Of a stretch of 64,000 bases of DNA, positions 8,211 through 17,087 are shown piece by piece (the first letter of the stretch is position 1; each line of letters opens with the position of its first letter). The DNA lies in the NCBI RefSeq assembly GCF_003967355.1, contig NZ_BIFH01000027.1:1-64000 (forward strand), given 5' to 3'. Under the pieces are notes generated by a model that worked only from the letters and a program-made list of their open reading frames with translations, had not been told where the DNA came from and did no database searches. A program made the position numbers and the translations under genes. Origin of the DNA: Embleya hyalina. GTDB lineage: Bacteria; Actinomycetota; Actinomycetes; Streptomycetales; Streptomycetaceae.

Positions 8211-8966
8211 TCAGGCCCGCATACGCGTCGCGAATCCCATCCGATCACCACGAAACAGCGCCCGCACCCGCTCGATGGGCACCCCCTGCGGGTCGTAGGA
8301 GGTGCGCATGACCAGCAACATCGGCAGCGCCGGGTTGGTCTCCAGGAGCAGCGCCTCGCGCGGCGCGGCCAGGACGGTCTCCACCGTCTCGTGCATCTCC
8401 GCGAAGACCACGCCCAGATCGTCCTGCAGGCACCTGTACAGCGAACCCTCCGGGCGCAGCACGTCCAGGATCGTGGGGAACCGGTCCAGCGGCAGGTAGG
8501 TGCTCTCCAGGCCGATCGGCTCGTCGTCGGCGAGCAGCACCCGCTCCACGTGCACGGTCAGGTCGCCGGCCCGGATCCGCAGCCGTTCGGCCAGGTCGGG
8601 CTTGGCGACATGGTGTTCGAGGGTGACCACACGTCGGCTGGGGGTGAGCCCCATCGAGCGCACCGCCTCGGTGTAGCTGCCCATGCTCACCGGCTGCATC
8701 AGCTTCGGCGGCGCGACGTAGGTGCCGCGTCCGCGCGCCGAGCGCAGTCGGCCCTCCATCACCAACTCGCCGATCGCCGCGCGCAGCGTGGAGCGGGCGA
8801 CGCCGTAGTCGGCGGCGAGTTCGCGTTCGGAGGGCAGCAGGGCGTCCTCGCCCAACTCGTCCATGAGTTGGAGCAGACGCATCTTCACCGTGTGCGACTT
8901 GGGCACGCGGCCGTGTTCGGGAACGCCGTCGCGATAGGGACGGGCTGTGGAGTCCGGTCTGGGCAC
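8211..8966 (-). CDS. GntR-family regulator with UTRA domain
   Basis: This 251-residue regulator has an N-terminal winged helix (LLPSERELAADYGVARSTLRAAIGELVMEG, about residues 42-71, with the RGRGTYVAPP wing) and a C-terminal UTRA ligand-binding domain of the HutC/FarR type. UTRA members commonly sense the substrate of a neighbouring catabolic operon, so control of the downstream phosphonate genes by an aminophosphonate is likely. The GTG at 8966 has no clear ribosome-binding site and lies 9 bp after the stop of the glycosyltransferase gene. Starts up to about 30 residues further in are possible. It probably binds in the 8071-8210 gap. Confidence 0.85.
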   Translation of the reverse strand: MPRPDSTARPYRDGVPEHGRVPKSHTVKMRLLQLMDELGEDALLPSERELAADYGVARSTLRAAIGELVMEGRLRSARGRGTYVAPPKLMQPVSMGSYTEAVRSMGLTPSRRVVTLEHHVAKPDLAERLRIRAGDLTVHVERVLLADDEPIGLESTYLPLDRFPTILDVLRPEGSLYRCLQDDLGVVFAEMHETVETVLAAPREALLLETNPALPMLLVMRTSYDPQGVPIERVRALFRGDRMGFATRMRA

Positions 8967-8975
8967 GAAGGGAGC

Positions 8976-10172
8976 CTATTCGGCCGGCGCCGGGTACGTT
9001 CGACCCTTCCACGCCGCACCGCGCCCACGCGCGTGCCGCACCGCCGAGTGCACGGTCATCCCCAGGTAGAGCGTGGCCGCCGCCGGCAACAACACCGCCT
9101 CCGCCGCGGGCCGTCCGTAATAGCGCGCCATCGGTACATAGGTCGCGGTCATCAGCGCCCACACCGCGAGCCCGAGCAGCGCGAGCGGAACATCGCCGCC
9201 GACGAGCCCGGCGACCAGCGCGACCGGCGCGGCCAGATAGACCAGCGCCAGGCCCACCACGGTGCCGGCGAGCAGCAGCCAGGAGTGCCGGAGCTGGGCG
9301 AACGCGCTGCGCGCGACCATGTTCCACAGGTCGGCCAGCCCCGGATAGGGCCGCACGCTGTCCACGTGCCGCGCCGGGCCGTCCGCGAGCACCAGCCGGA
9401 TCCGGCCGCCGGAGCGCTTGAGCGCGGTGCCGAGCGACACGTCGTCGATCACCGCGTCCCGGATCGCCGCCACCCCGCCGGCCCGCTCGAGCGAGGTGCG
9501 CCGCACCAGCACACATCCGCCGGCGGCGGCCGCCACGCGGGACTTCGGCCGGTTCACCCGGCGGAACGGGAAGAGCTTGCCGAAGAAGTACACGAAGGCC
9601 GGCACGATCAACTTCTCCCACCGGGTGTGCGTGCGCAGCCGGGCCATCACCGACAGCAGGTCGAGCCGGTCCCGCTCGGCCTCGCCGACCAGCCGGGCCA
9701 GCGAATCGGGCGCGTGCGCGATGTCCGCGTCGGTGAACAGGATCCAGTCCACCTCGCCGACCGACTCCACGCCGTGCCGCAGCGCCCACAGCTTGCCGGT
9801 CCAGCCCGAGGGGGGCTCCCCGGGCGAGGTCACGGTCAGCGGCACCCGGGCGTCGGCCCCCAGTCGGCGGGCCACCTCGGCGGTCGTGTCGGTACTGCCG
9901 TCGTCGACCAGCACCACCTCCGCCCGGCCGGGGAAGTCCTGCGCGAGCAGCGTGGGCAGACTCTCCCCGAGCACCGCGGCCTCGTCGCGCGCGGGCACGA
10001 TCACCGCCACCGTCCCGCTGCCCGAGGGCGGCGCGGCGGGCCGCGCCAGACGCACGTCGGTGCGCCAGAACCAGCCGTGAAACAGCGTCAGATAGACCCA
10101 GGCGAGACCGGAGACCGCGGTGATCCACAACAAGACGTCCACATCGGAAGCCTGCCGGCTCCGCCGCGCCAC
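8976..10172 (-). CDS. hpnB: Hopene-associated glycosyltransferase HpnB-like
   Basis: This 398-residue membrane-anchored family 2 glycosyltransferase has an N-terminal helix (about 12-30), a GT-A domain with the nucleotide-sugar motif IVPARDEAAV and VLVDDGSTD, a DXD-like FTDADI, and the RTHTRWEKLIVPAFVYFFGK region. It ends with three or four C-terminal helices. This arrangement matches the HpnB family found with hopanoid biosynthesis genes. No squalene-hopene cyclase or other hpn gene is in the window, so its link to hopanoids is by family only. The GTG start at 10172 has an AAGGAG ribosome-binding site. It sits directly before the GntR gene and may be cotranscribed with it, although no functional link is obvious. 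Confidence 0.8.
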   Translation of the reverse strand: MARRSRQASDVDVLLWITAVSGLAWVYLTLFHGWFWRTDVRLARPAAPPSGSGTVAVIVPARDEAAVLGESLPTLLAQDFPGRAEVVLVDDGSTDTTAEVARRLGADARVPLTVTSPGEPPSGWTGKLWALRHGVESVGEVDWILFTDADIAHAPDSLARLVGEAERDRLDLLSVMARLRTHTRWEKLIVPAFVYFFGKLFPFRRVNRPKSRVAAAAGGCVLVRRTSLERAGGVAAIRDAVIDDVSLGTALKRSGGRIRLVLADGPARHVDSVRPYPGLADLWNMVARSAFAQLRHSWLLLAGTVVGLALVYLAAPVALVAGLVGGDVPLALLGLAVWALMTATYVPMARYYGRPAAEAVLLPAAATLYLGMTVHSAVRHARGRGAAWKGRTYPAPAE

Positions 10173-10310
10173 TCGGGCGCTCCTTCCGGGTGAAGTCCGC
10201 GCGCGAACGGAGTCCTCCGGTCAAGCGGGCGACCGCCGGGGCCGATATCGGGTAGGGGAGCTGTCTCGACAGTTGAGGAACTACCCATCGGCAGAAGGGC
10301 GGTGCCCGTC

Positions 10311-10559
10311 ATGGGCGACACGACCACGAGAGACCGGGAGCAGGTTCGCGGGGGCGGGGCGACCCGTTGGCAGGGATTCGAGGTCGGCACCCGGGTGCGG
10401 GTGCAGGTGGGGCTGAGCACCGGGCACATCGGCGAGGTCTGCGAGGTGTTCGCGGACGCGCACCGCCCGCCGCTGTCCCCGTATCAGTGGTATTCGGTGC
10501 GTTTCGCGGACGGCCTGCGCCCGCTGTACCGCCACGACGAGCTGGTCGAACTCGCGTAG
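10311..10559 (+). CDS. Small KOW/SH3-like hypothetical protein
   Basis: This 82-residue soluble protein is unassigned. Its second half reads like a small beta-barrel: a basic strand (GTRVRVQVGLSTGHIGEV) followed by a turn and the strand WYSVRFADGLRPLYRHDELVEL, reminiscent of KOW/SH3-like domains of the DUF1918 sort. The ATG at 10311 is preferred because AGAAGGG lies 11 bp upstream. A GTG at 10302 is too close to that sequence. It is divergent from the glycosyltransferase gene. Confidence 0.6.
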   Translation: MGDTTTRDREQVRGGGATRWQGFEVGTRVRVQVGLSTGHIGEVCEVFADAHRPPLSPYQWYSVRFADGLRPLYRHDELVELA

Positions 10560-10774
10560 GTCGCCTCCCGCCCGTCCCCGGCTCCGGCCGACCCGCCCGC
10601 GGCCACCGCGTGCGCCCGCACCCCGACGGTGGGCGCGCGCGGCCGGCGGCGGGCCACGCGCGTACCGCCCGGACGACCCCCTCGACCGCGTGTCCAACGA
10701 CACCGTCGGTCGGGCCTTGCGCTTGCACGCCCACCGGGGCAGGGTGCGGGCACGGGATCTGAAAGGGCGTCAGA

Positions 10775-11683
10775 ATGACGATCAAGCTGGGCGTGATGGC
10801 GCCCTTCGCGGACGGTCTGATCACCTCCGGCGGCTTCCTGCGCGACTTCGCGGGCACGCTGGAGGAGTGCGGCGTGGAGTCCGTGTGGACCGTCGAACAC
10901 GTCGTGGTCGCCGAGGACTACGAGCCCCTGTACCCGTACTCGGATTCCGGACGCACGCCGAGCGCGGCGGGTGTGGTGCCGATGCCCGACCCGCTGGAGA
11001 CCATCGCCTTCCTCGCGGGCGCCTCGCGCACCCTGCGTTTCGGCACCGCGATGGTGGTCGCGCCGCTGCACAGTCCGGTGGTGTTGGCCAAGCGGGCCGC
11101 CACCATCGATCGGCACTCGGACGGCCGGTTGTCGCTCGGTCTGGGCATCGGCTGGCAGAAGGAGGAGTACGCCGCGGTCGGTGCGGCGTACTCCGAGCGC
11201 GGCGCCCGGCTCGAGGAGTGCGTGGGCGCGATGCGCGCGCTGTGGGCCGACGCGCCCGCCACGTTCCGCGGCAGGTTCACCACGTTCGAGCGGGTGCACT
11301 GTCTGCCGCGTCCGGAACGCGGCGCGGTACCGGTGGTGCTCGGGGGCAACAGCGAGCCGGCGGTGCGCCGGGCGGGCCGGATCGGCGACGGTTGGTTCCC
11401 GTACACGATCGCCCCCGACGAGTTCGAGGTGCGCGCCGAGTCGCTGCGCGCGAGCACGGCCGCGGCCGGTCGGACCCCGGGCGCGGTGGAGATCACCGCG
11501 TGGCCCGGCTCGTGTGATCGCGATCTCCAGTACGACCCGACCTGGGTGCGCCGGTTCACCGACGCGGGGGCGAGCCGCCTGGTGTTCGCCCCCAACCCGG
11601 CCGAACTGGCCGGGCCGCGGGGGCTGCGGGTGTTGCGCGAGCGGATCGCGCACTACCGCGAGACCGTCGCGGACAAGCTGTGA
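10775..11683 (+). CDS. LLM-class F420-dependent oxidoreductase (TIGR03619 type)
   Basis: This 302-residue luciferase-like monooxygenase-fold protein matches the TIGR03619 subfamily: an early WTVEHVVVAEDYEPLYPYSDSG segment, FGTAMVVAPLHSPVVLAKRAATIDRHSDGR, the LGLGIGWQKEEYAAVG signature and VLGGNSEPAVRRAGRIGDGWFPY. Members mostly use coenzyme F420, which streptomycetes make. The reaction is a hydride transfer to or from an unknown substrate. The stop overlaps the next gene's GTG start (GTGA), so it heads a tightly coupled three-gene operon with two small barrel-like proteins, which hints at a shared pathway for a polyketide-like or xenobiotic substrate. Confidence 0.85.
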   Translation: MTIKLGVMAPFADGLITSGGFLRDFAGTLEECGVESVWTVEHVVVAEDYEPLYPYSDSGRTPSAAGVVPMPDPLETIAFLAGASRTLRFGTAMVVAPLHSPVVLAKRAATIDRHSDGRLSLGLGIGWQKEEYAAVGAAYSERGARLEECVGAMRALWADAPATFRGRFTTFERVHCLPRPERGAVPVVLGGNSEPAVRRAGRIGDGWFPYTIAPDEFEVRAESLRASTAAAGRTPGAVEITAWPGSCDRDLQYDPTWVRRFTDAGASRLVFAPNPAELAGPRGLRVLRERIAHYRETVADKL

Positions 11684-12033
11684 ACACCCCCGCGTCGCCC
11701 GCCTCGGAGACCGTGAGCATCCTCGACCACGTGACCCTGACGAACGATCAGGTCGCCTGGTGGCTGGGCCAGTTCCATGATCGTTACCTGCCGGGCGCGC
11801 AACGGCGCGGGATGCGCCTGGAGCGGGTCTGGCGCTCGCCCGCGGGTCGGGACGCGACCACCGTGCACATCCTGTGGATCCTGCCGGGGATCCGCGCGTT
11901 CTACGCGATGCGCGGGGCCGCGGCGGCCGATCCCGAGGTGGCGGCGTTCTGGGCGGCCACCGACGGTTACGCGTTGGAGCGGCAGCGGCGGGCGCTGCAA
12001 CCGGCCGAGGCCGGTTCGGGGGTGTCCGCGTGA
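11680..12033 (+). CDS. Small protein coupled to LLM oxidoreductase
   Basis: This 117-residue soluble protein starts at a GTG that overlaps the oxidoreductase stop by 4 bp, so translation is coupled. The sequence (WWLGQFHDRYLPGAQRRGMRLERVWRSP followed by TTVHILWILPGIRAFYAMRG) resembles a dimeric alpha/beta-barrel fold such as NIPSNAP or EthD-like proteins, but I cannot name the family. It overlaps the next gene in the same GTGA manner. It is likely a partner or auxiliary enzyme of the oxidoreductase, which is an inference from gene order. Confidence 0.7.
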   Translation: MNTPASPASETVSILDHVTLTNDQVAWWLGQFHDRYLPGAQRRGMRLERVWRSPAGRDATTVHILWILPGIRAFYAMRGAAAADPEVAAFWAATDGYALERQRRALQPAEAGSGVSA

Positions 12034-12611
12034 GGCGGTGGGTGGTCCGGGCGGAGGGGCCGCCCGCTCCCGGATCCTCGGTACTCGCGGCTCCGGGTCT
12101 CTCGGCGGGGCCGGATCTGCCCGGCAGCGTCGGCGGGCTCGGCTGGTCGTGGGATCTGCGCGCCGACGGCCGGCCCGAACTGCCCGCGTCCGCCGACGCG
12201 ATCGCCCTGCTGCCGGTGCGCGCCGGGTTCGTGCCGCTGACCGGTCCGCGGATCAAACGCACCCTGTTGCTGACCGTGCGCGCGGGCACCCCCGCCGACG
12301 TGCTCGCGGAGTTCGAGTCGGATCTGATCGCGATGCCGGAGCACATCGGGACCATCCGCTCCTGGGCGCTGTCCCGGGTGGACCCCGTCGGGGGCGACAC
12401 CGCGTGGACACACGCGTGGGAACAGGAGTACGCCACGATCGAGGGGTTGACCGGCGAGTATCTGCTGAACCCGTATCACTGGGCGCATGTGGATCGCTGG
12501 TTCGACGGCGAGATACCCGGGGCGATCGTGGAACCCGTACTGGCTCACGTCTTCCGCTGGAGCCGATCCCCGGTGCTCACCGACGATCTTCCCGGAGTCG
12601 GACCTGACTGA
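12030..12611 (+). CDS. Dabb-domain (stress-responsive A/B barrel) protein
   Basis: This 193-residue protein has a C-terminal half (about residues 72-180) that reads as a Dabb domain: KRTLLLTVRAGTPADVLAEFE, then IGTIRSWALSRVD, then WTHAWEQEYATIEGLTGEYLLNPYHWAHVDRWFD and a final VLAHVFRW strand. Dabb proteins form dimeric alpha/beta barrels and are found as cyclases, decarboxylases and stress proteins. The N-terminal 70 residues are divergent and could be a second degenerate barrel. The GTG start overlaps the preceding stop. With the LLM oxidoreductase this makes a small redox/isomerase-like operon of unknown substrate. Confidence 0.75.
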   Translation: MRRWVVRAEGPPAPGSSVLAAPGLSAGPDLPGSVGGLGWSWDLRADGRPELPASADAIALLPVRAGFVPLTGPRIKRTLLLTVRAGTPADVLAEFESDLIAMPEHIGTIRSWALSRVDPVGGDTAWTHAWEQEYATIEGLTGEYLLNPYHWAHVDRWFDGEIPGAIVEPVLAHVFRWSRSPVLTDDLPGVGPD

Positions 12612-12614
12612 TCG

Positions 12615-12821
12615 TCAAATCCGGTGTGCGACAAGGGCAACCAACAGGTGGGTCCATTCGCGATCGGTGAACCGTAGGACCGCGCAGGCCCGTTGCTTGG
12701 AGTCGCGCACCACCACCTCGCTGGGCCGACGGTTCACCACTTCGACGCAGTTTCCCTGCACGCTGCTGTAGGAGCTCCGTCGCCACGTCGGTGCGTGGGT
12801 TTCCTGCGACCAGGTCGCCAT
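12615..12821 (-). CDS. DUF397 domain protein
   Basis: This 68-residue protein is a typical DUF397 domain (WRRSSYSSVQGNCVEVV, then VVVRDSKQRACAVLRFTDREWTHLL). DUF397 proteins are abundant in streptomycetes and usually lie beside an XRE-family regulator gene, with which they are thought to act. Here no XRE gene is adjacent. The next gene, on the other strand, is an HATPase regulator. The ATG at 12821 has an AGGGG-type ribosome-binding site. It converges with the Dabb gene, whose stop is only 3 bp away. Confidence 0.85.
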   Translation of the reverse strand: MATWSQETHAPTWRRSSYSSVQGNCVEVVNRRPSEVVVRDSKQRACAVLRFTDREWTHLLVALVAHRI

Positions 12822-13102
12822 CGGCCCGTCACCCCTGACTTGTCGAGGTTCCGCCGCCGGGCGACTCGAACCCCTCCCCCAGGTGGGAGCCGACCTCCAC
12901 GTGAGGGTCAGGGACATCGCCCGATCGGGTGAACCGTGTACACGCGGACACCGAAGTGGCGGCGAGAGTTGCACCGCCGGGTTTCGTGGAGCATCCTACC
13001 GAGCACCCTCACTTTACGCGCTTACAAGATCACTTAAAGCGACGGAACGGGGCGGGGCCGCTTGCGGGGGCAATCGCAGCCCGCGCAACAGGAGGTAGCC
13101 GC

Positions 13103-13540
13103 ATGACCACCCTGGCCGATCCGGAAGTGGCGGACGAAGCGGACGAGGTCAGCCCGACCATCACGCTGCCGGCGATGCCCGCGTGCGTGTCCGCCGTGCG
13201 GGAACACGTCCGCGTGGCGCTGCGGGTCTGGGACCTCGACTCCCTGTCCGACATCGCCGTACTTCTCGCCTCCGAACTGGCGACCAACGCCGTGCGGCAC
13301 GCGGGACTCGGACGCCCGTTCAGCGTCGTGGTCCGCCGAGATCGCGCGCCGGACGGCGCCGCCTGTGTGTGGATCGAGGTGCACGACACGGACGCCCGTA
13401 CACCCCGGGTGATCGAGGCCGCCGACGACGACACCACGGGCCGCGGCCTGATACTGGTCGAATCGTTGTCCGACGGCTGGGAATCGGTGCCCGAGCCCGG
13501 CGGCAAGTGTGTACGTTTCCGGCTCGCGATGACCGCCTGA
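13103..13540 (+). CDS. HATPase anti-sigma-factor-like regulator
   Basis: This 145-residue protein has the GHKL ATPase fold of the SpoIIAB/RsbW type. It shows the N-box (LLASELATNAVRHAG), the D-box region (VWIEVHDTDARTPRVI) and the G-box (DDTTGRGLILVESLSDGWE). Such proteins are numerous in Streptomyces and are thought to bind and inhibit sigma factors or related targets by phosphorylating antagonists. The ATG at 13103 is preceded by a perfect AGGAGGT at 13090-13096. It is transcribed divergently from the DUF397 gene across a 281-bp gap that has an AT-rich patch near 13010-13040, where promoters probably lie. Confidence 0.85.
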   Translation: MTTLADPEVADEADEVSPTITLPAMPACVSAVREHVRVALRVWDLDSLSDIAVLLASELATNAVRHAGLGRPFSVVVRRDRAPDGAACVWIEVHDTDARTPRVIEAADDDTTGRGLILVESLSDGWESVPEPGGKCVRFRLAMTA

Positions 13541-13577
13541 GCCGCCGCCGGCCCGCGTCGACCTCCGCGCCGCCGGG

Positions 13578-16500
13578 TCAATCCCCGGGTACGCCCGCCC
13601 GGGACGGCGGGACGTGGACCGGCAGTTCGTGCACGTGGGCCCGGCCCGGCGCGAGCGTGTCCACGGCCAGCCGGCCCAGGTGCGGGTGGTGCGTGAAGAC
13701 CACCACCTGGAACCGGTCGGCCATCGCGTCCAGCACCGAGAGCATCGCCCGGGTGCGGCCGTCGTCGAAGGTCATCGCCACGTCGTCGAGCACGATCGGC
13801 ATCGCCCGCCCGGCGTCGGCGTAGGCGTCGAGCGAGGCCAGCCGCAGCGCCAGGTAGAGCTGATCGCGGGTGCCCTCGCTCATCTCGTCCACCCCGAGCA
13901 CGCCGGCCCCCGACCCGGCGTGCCCGGCGCCGCCCGCGCGCCGCGCGCGCAACACCGGCGCGCCCTTGCGCCCCTCGGTCTCCACCAGGAGCCGGTCGAA
14001 GCGGCCCCCCGTGAGCGCGGCGAAGACCTCCTCCGCCCGGGCCAGGACCGGGGCCTGGTTCTCCTTGCGGTAGTCCTCCATGCACCGGAGCAGCACCTCG
14101 CGGGCCAGCCGCAGCCGGACGAACTCCTCGGTGTCCTCTGCGATCGCGGCGACCGTGCCGGCCACCTCCTCCTGCGCCCGCGCCGCGGCCACCGACTCGC
14201 GCTCCAGGTCGAGCATGCTCTGCCGGCGTCGGCCCAGCGTCTCGCCGGCCGCCGCGTAGGCGGCGTCGGCCTCCTCGACGCGGCGCGCGGCGTCCTCGAT
14301 CTCCACGTCGAGTTCGTCGGGGGCGTAGCGCGCGGCCTCCTGTTCGACCTCGGGCGACAGCAGCGCGCGGTGGTCGGCCAGCGCGGCTTCGAGGTCGCGC
14401 ACCCGGGCCGACCGTTCCACCGCGGCGCGCAGGTCGCCGAGGTCGGCGGCACCGGACGCGGCGACCAGCGCGGCGAGTTCGGCCTCGGTGTGGGCCGCGG
14501 CGTCGCGGCCGGCGCGCAACGCCCGTTCCAGGTCCGCGATGCGCTCGGCGAGGCCGGTGCGGGCCGCCTCCACGCCGCGCGCCGCGGTGAGCTCGCGGTG
14601 CAGGTCGAGGACCGCCGCGAAGGCGGGTCGGCCGGTGGGCTCGCTCGGCGCCGAACGCCCGCACGCGAGGAACGCCTCGGCCGTGCGGGCGCCGAATCCG
14701 GCCACCCGGTCGGCCGCGCGGATCCGCCGTCGGTCCGCCTCGGCGGCCCGCCCGACCGCCGCCGCCACCTCGGCCAGCGTGGCCACCGCGGCGGCGATCG
14801 TGTCCGGCCCGCCCTCGGGCAGGTCCAGCTCGCGCGCCAGTTCGTGCCGCCGCCGCTCCCAGGCCGCCCGCTCGCCCTCGGCCCGCTCCGACTCGGTGAC
14901 CGCCTCGGTCAGTTCGGCCTCGGCCTCGCGCACCGCCGCCACCACCGCCTCGCGCTCGCGCACCGCGTCGGCCAGCGTGTCGCGGCGCGCGTCGGCCTGG
15001 GCGATCAACGCGGGCAGCGTGCTCGTCCCGGTGGGCGCGCCGGACTCGGCCAGCGCGGTCCGGAAATCGGCCACCAGCGCGGCGACCCGGGCCCGGCCGG
15101 CGGCCAGTCGCTCGCGCACGCCCCGGGCCTCGACCTCGACCCGGGCCAGCTCGCCGATCGCGTCCAGGACGGCGACGGCGTCGTGCGGATCGGGGGCGGG
15201 CAGGCCGCTCGGCGCCCACGCGCGGGCCCAGTCCGCCGCGAGTTCGCCCGCCCTCCCGGTCGCCGCGGCCCGTTGCTCGGCCAGCCGGGCCAGCGTGCGC
15301 TCGTCGTGGGCGAGGTCGGCCTCCAGGCGGCCGCGTCGTACCGCCTCCTCGGCCCGTCGCGCGATGTGTTCGGCGATCTCGTCCGCCGCCGCCACCGCCC
15401 GCTCGTAGGCGTCGATCCGGTCGTCGGCCGGCGCCGGGCTCGCGCGGATCAGCGTCCACAGCCGGTCGCGCTCGGCCCGGACCGCCGCCCAGTCGGCGGG
15501 CGTCGGCGGCGGATCGGCCAGGGACGACACCGCCAGTTCGCGGCGGCGCCCGTCGTGCTCGCTCACCAGCGCGCGCTCGGCCGCCGCCGTCTCGTCCAGT
15601 TCGGCCCGGACCCGCAGCAGCCGACCCAGTCGATCGGCGACCCATTCGCGCCCGGGCAGCCGCAGCCGCGCGGGGTGATCGGGGGCACGCACGTCCAGGT
15701 CGGCGAGACCGTGTCGGCCCCGCAGATCGGCAGCCTCGTGGTCGAGTTCGGCCAGCCGACGCTCGTCGCGCGCGATGTCCTCGACCGGATCGCCCGGCAC
15801 CGATCGCAGCAGCGCGCGCAGCACGGCCGGGTCGGCGGGCTCGGGAATCGCCGCACCGGCCGCACGGGCCGCGTCGAGCCGGGCCCGGCGGTGCGCGACC
15901 TGCTCGACGGCGCCCGCGCGTCGGGCCTCGCACACCGTCAGGTCGTCGCGCAGCGCGGTGACCCGCGCGGCCACTCCCGCGGGCAGCTCGTAGGCGGTCG
16001 GGTCGTCGAGGGCGCGGTCCGGGCGCACCCGGGCCAGCAGTTCGGCGGCCACGCCCCGGGCCTCGGTGGCCTCGGCGTCGGCGTGGTCGGCCTGTTCGAC
16101 CGCGTCGCGAATCGCCGCGACGTCGGCGTGCAGCGCGTCCACGGCGGCGCCGGCCGCCAACAGGTCGCGATCCGCCCCCGGTTCGGCCCACTCGGCCCGG
16201 GCCCGGGCCGACTCCCGCTCGAGCCGCGCGCGTTCGGCCGCCGTCTCCGCGGTCCGCGCGTCGAGCGCGGCCAGCGTCGCCGCCACGTCGGCGCCCACCG
16301 GCGGTCCGCCCGCACTCGTCTCGGCCAGCGCGGCGTCCAGCTCGGCCCGCTTGGCCAGCACCGGCAGCGCCTGGCGGACCCGGTCGAGGCGCTCGAACCG
16401 GACCCGCGCGTCGCTGCGCTCGCGGCCCAGCCTGTCGCGTTCCTCCTCGGCGCGCCGGCTCTCCTCGACCGCCTCGCCGAAGACCGCGGGGGCCAGGCCG

Positions 16501-17087
16501 TCGTCCTGCACCCGCTTGCGCAGCCGGCCGAGTTCGACCAGGCCCGCGTTGATCCGCTGGTTCTTGCCGCGGATCTTGTACAACTGCGCGGCACGTTCCT
16601 CGAGGCGGGTCAGCACCTCGCCGAGCCGGGCCGACGAGCGCGATTCGAACAGGGCCCGGCCCACGTCGCCCTCGCCGCGCAGCAGTTCGGCCCCGCCCGC
16701 GCGCAACCCGGCGTGGTCGAGCGCGAACACCTGCCGGAAGTCGTCGCGGCCCACGCCCGCCAGCAACCGGGTCAGCTCGGCCTCGGCGAGGACCGAGCCG
16801 TCGGCGCGGGTGAGCGGGTCCCGGTCGCGCTTGTGCCGCACCACGTCGAGCACCCGCCCGTGCTCGTCCCGCACCAGCGCGCCGAGCCTGAGGTCGCGCA
16901 TCGCGTGTACGAAGTCGTACGAGGTCTGTCGGTCCATCCCGTAGAGCAGTTGGTCCAGGGCGTGTCGCACGGTGGACTTGCCGGCCTCGTTCGGGCCGCT
17001 GATCACGTGCACACCCGGGGCGCCGAGTTCGATGTGGCGGTCGGTGAAGCAGCCGAACGCGATCAGGTCGAGCCGGTCGATCCTCAC
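13578..17087 (-). CDS. SbcC/YhaN-like AAA ATPase with long coiled coil
   Basis: This 1169-residue SMC-like ATPase has an N-terminal Walker A (SGPNEAGKST, about residues 33-42), a C-terminal signature and Walker B region (MSEGTRDQLYLALRLASLDAY, then MPIVLDDVAMTFDD), and in between about 900 residues rich in Ala, Arg and Glu that form antiparallel coiled coil. Together with the nuclease encoded just upstream it should form an Mre11/Rad50-type complex that processes DNA ends and hairpins. The GTG at 17087 overlaps the nuclease stop (GTGA), fixing the start and stoichiometry. I see no zinc-hook CXXC motif in the middle, as in the YhaN branch rather than classical SbcC. Confidence 0.88.
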   Translation of the reverse strand: MRIDRLDLIAFGCFTDRHIELGAPGVHVISGPNEAGKSTVRHALDQLLYGMDRQTSYDFVHAMRDLRLGALVRDEHGRVLDVVRHKRDRDPLTRADGSVLAEAELTRLLAGVGRDDFRQVFALDHAGLRAGGAELLRGEGDVGRALFESRSSARLGEVLTRLEERAAQLYKIRGKNQRINAGLVELGRLRKRVQDDGLAPAVFGEAVEESRRAEEERDRLGRERSDARVRFERLDRVRQALPVLAKRAELDAALAETSAGGPPVGADVAATLAALDARTAETAAERARLERESARARAEWAEPGADRDLLAAGAAVDALHADVAAIRDAVEQADHADAEATEARGVAAELLARVRPDRALDDPTAYELPAGVAARVTALRDDLTVCEARRAGAVEQVAHRRARLDAARAAGAAIPEPADPAVLRALLRSVPGDPVEDIARDERRLAELDHEAADLRGRHGLADLDVRAPDHPARLRLPGREWVADRLGRLLRVRAELDETAAAERALVSEHDGRRRELAVSSLADPPPTPADWAAVRAERDRLWTLIRASPAPADDRIDAYERAVAAADEIAEHIARRAEEAVRRGRLEADLAHDERTLARLAEQRAAATGRAGELAADWARAWAPSGLPAPDPHDAVAVLDAIGELARVEVEARGVRERLAAGRARVAALVADFRTALAESGAPTGTSTLPALIAQADARRDTLADAVREREAVVAAVREAEAELTEAVTESERAEGERAAWERRRHELARELDLPEGGPDTIAAAVATLAEVAAAVGRAAEADRRRIRAADRVAGFGARTAEAFLACGRSAPSEPTGRPAFAAVLDLHRELTAARGVEAARTGLAERIADLERALRAGRDAAAHTEAELAALVAASGAADLGDLRAAVERSARVRDLEAALADHRALLSPEVEQEAARYAPDELDVEIEDAARRVEEADAAYAAAGETLGRRRQSMLDLERESVAAARAQEEVAGTVAAIAEDTEEFVRLRLAREVLLRCMEDYRKENQAPVLARAEEVFAALTGGRFDRLLVETEGRKGAPVLRARRAGGAGHAGSGAGVLGVDEMSEGTRDQLYLALRLASLDAYADAGRAMPIVLDDVAMTFDDGRTRAMLSVLDAMADRFQVVVFTHHPHLGRLAVDTLAPGRAHVHELPVHVPPSRAGVPGD

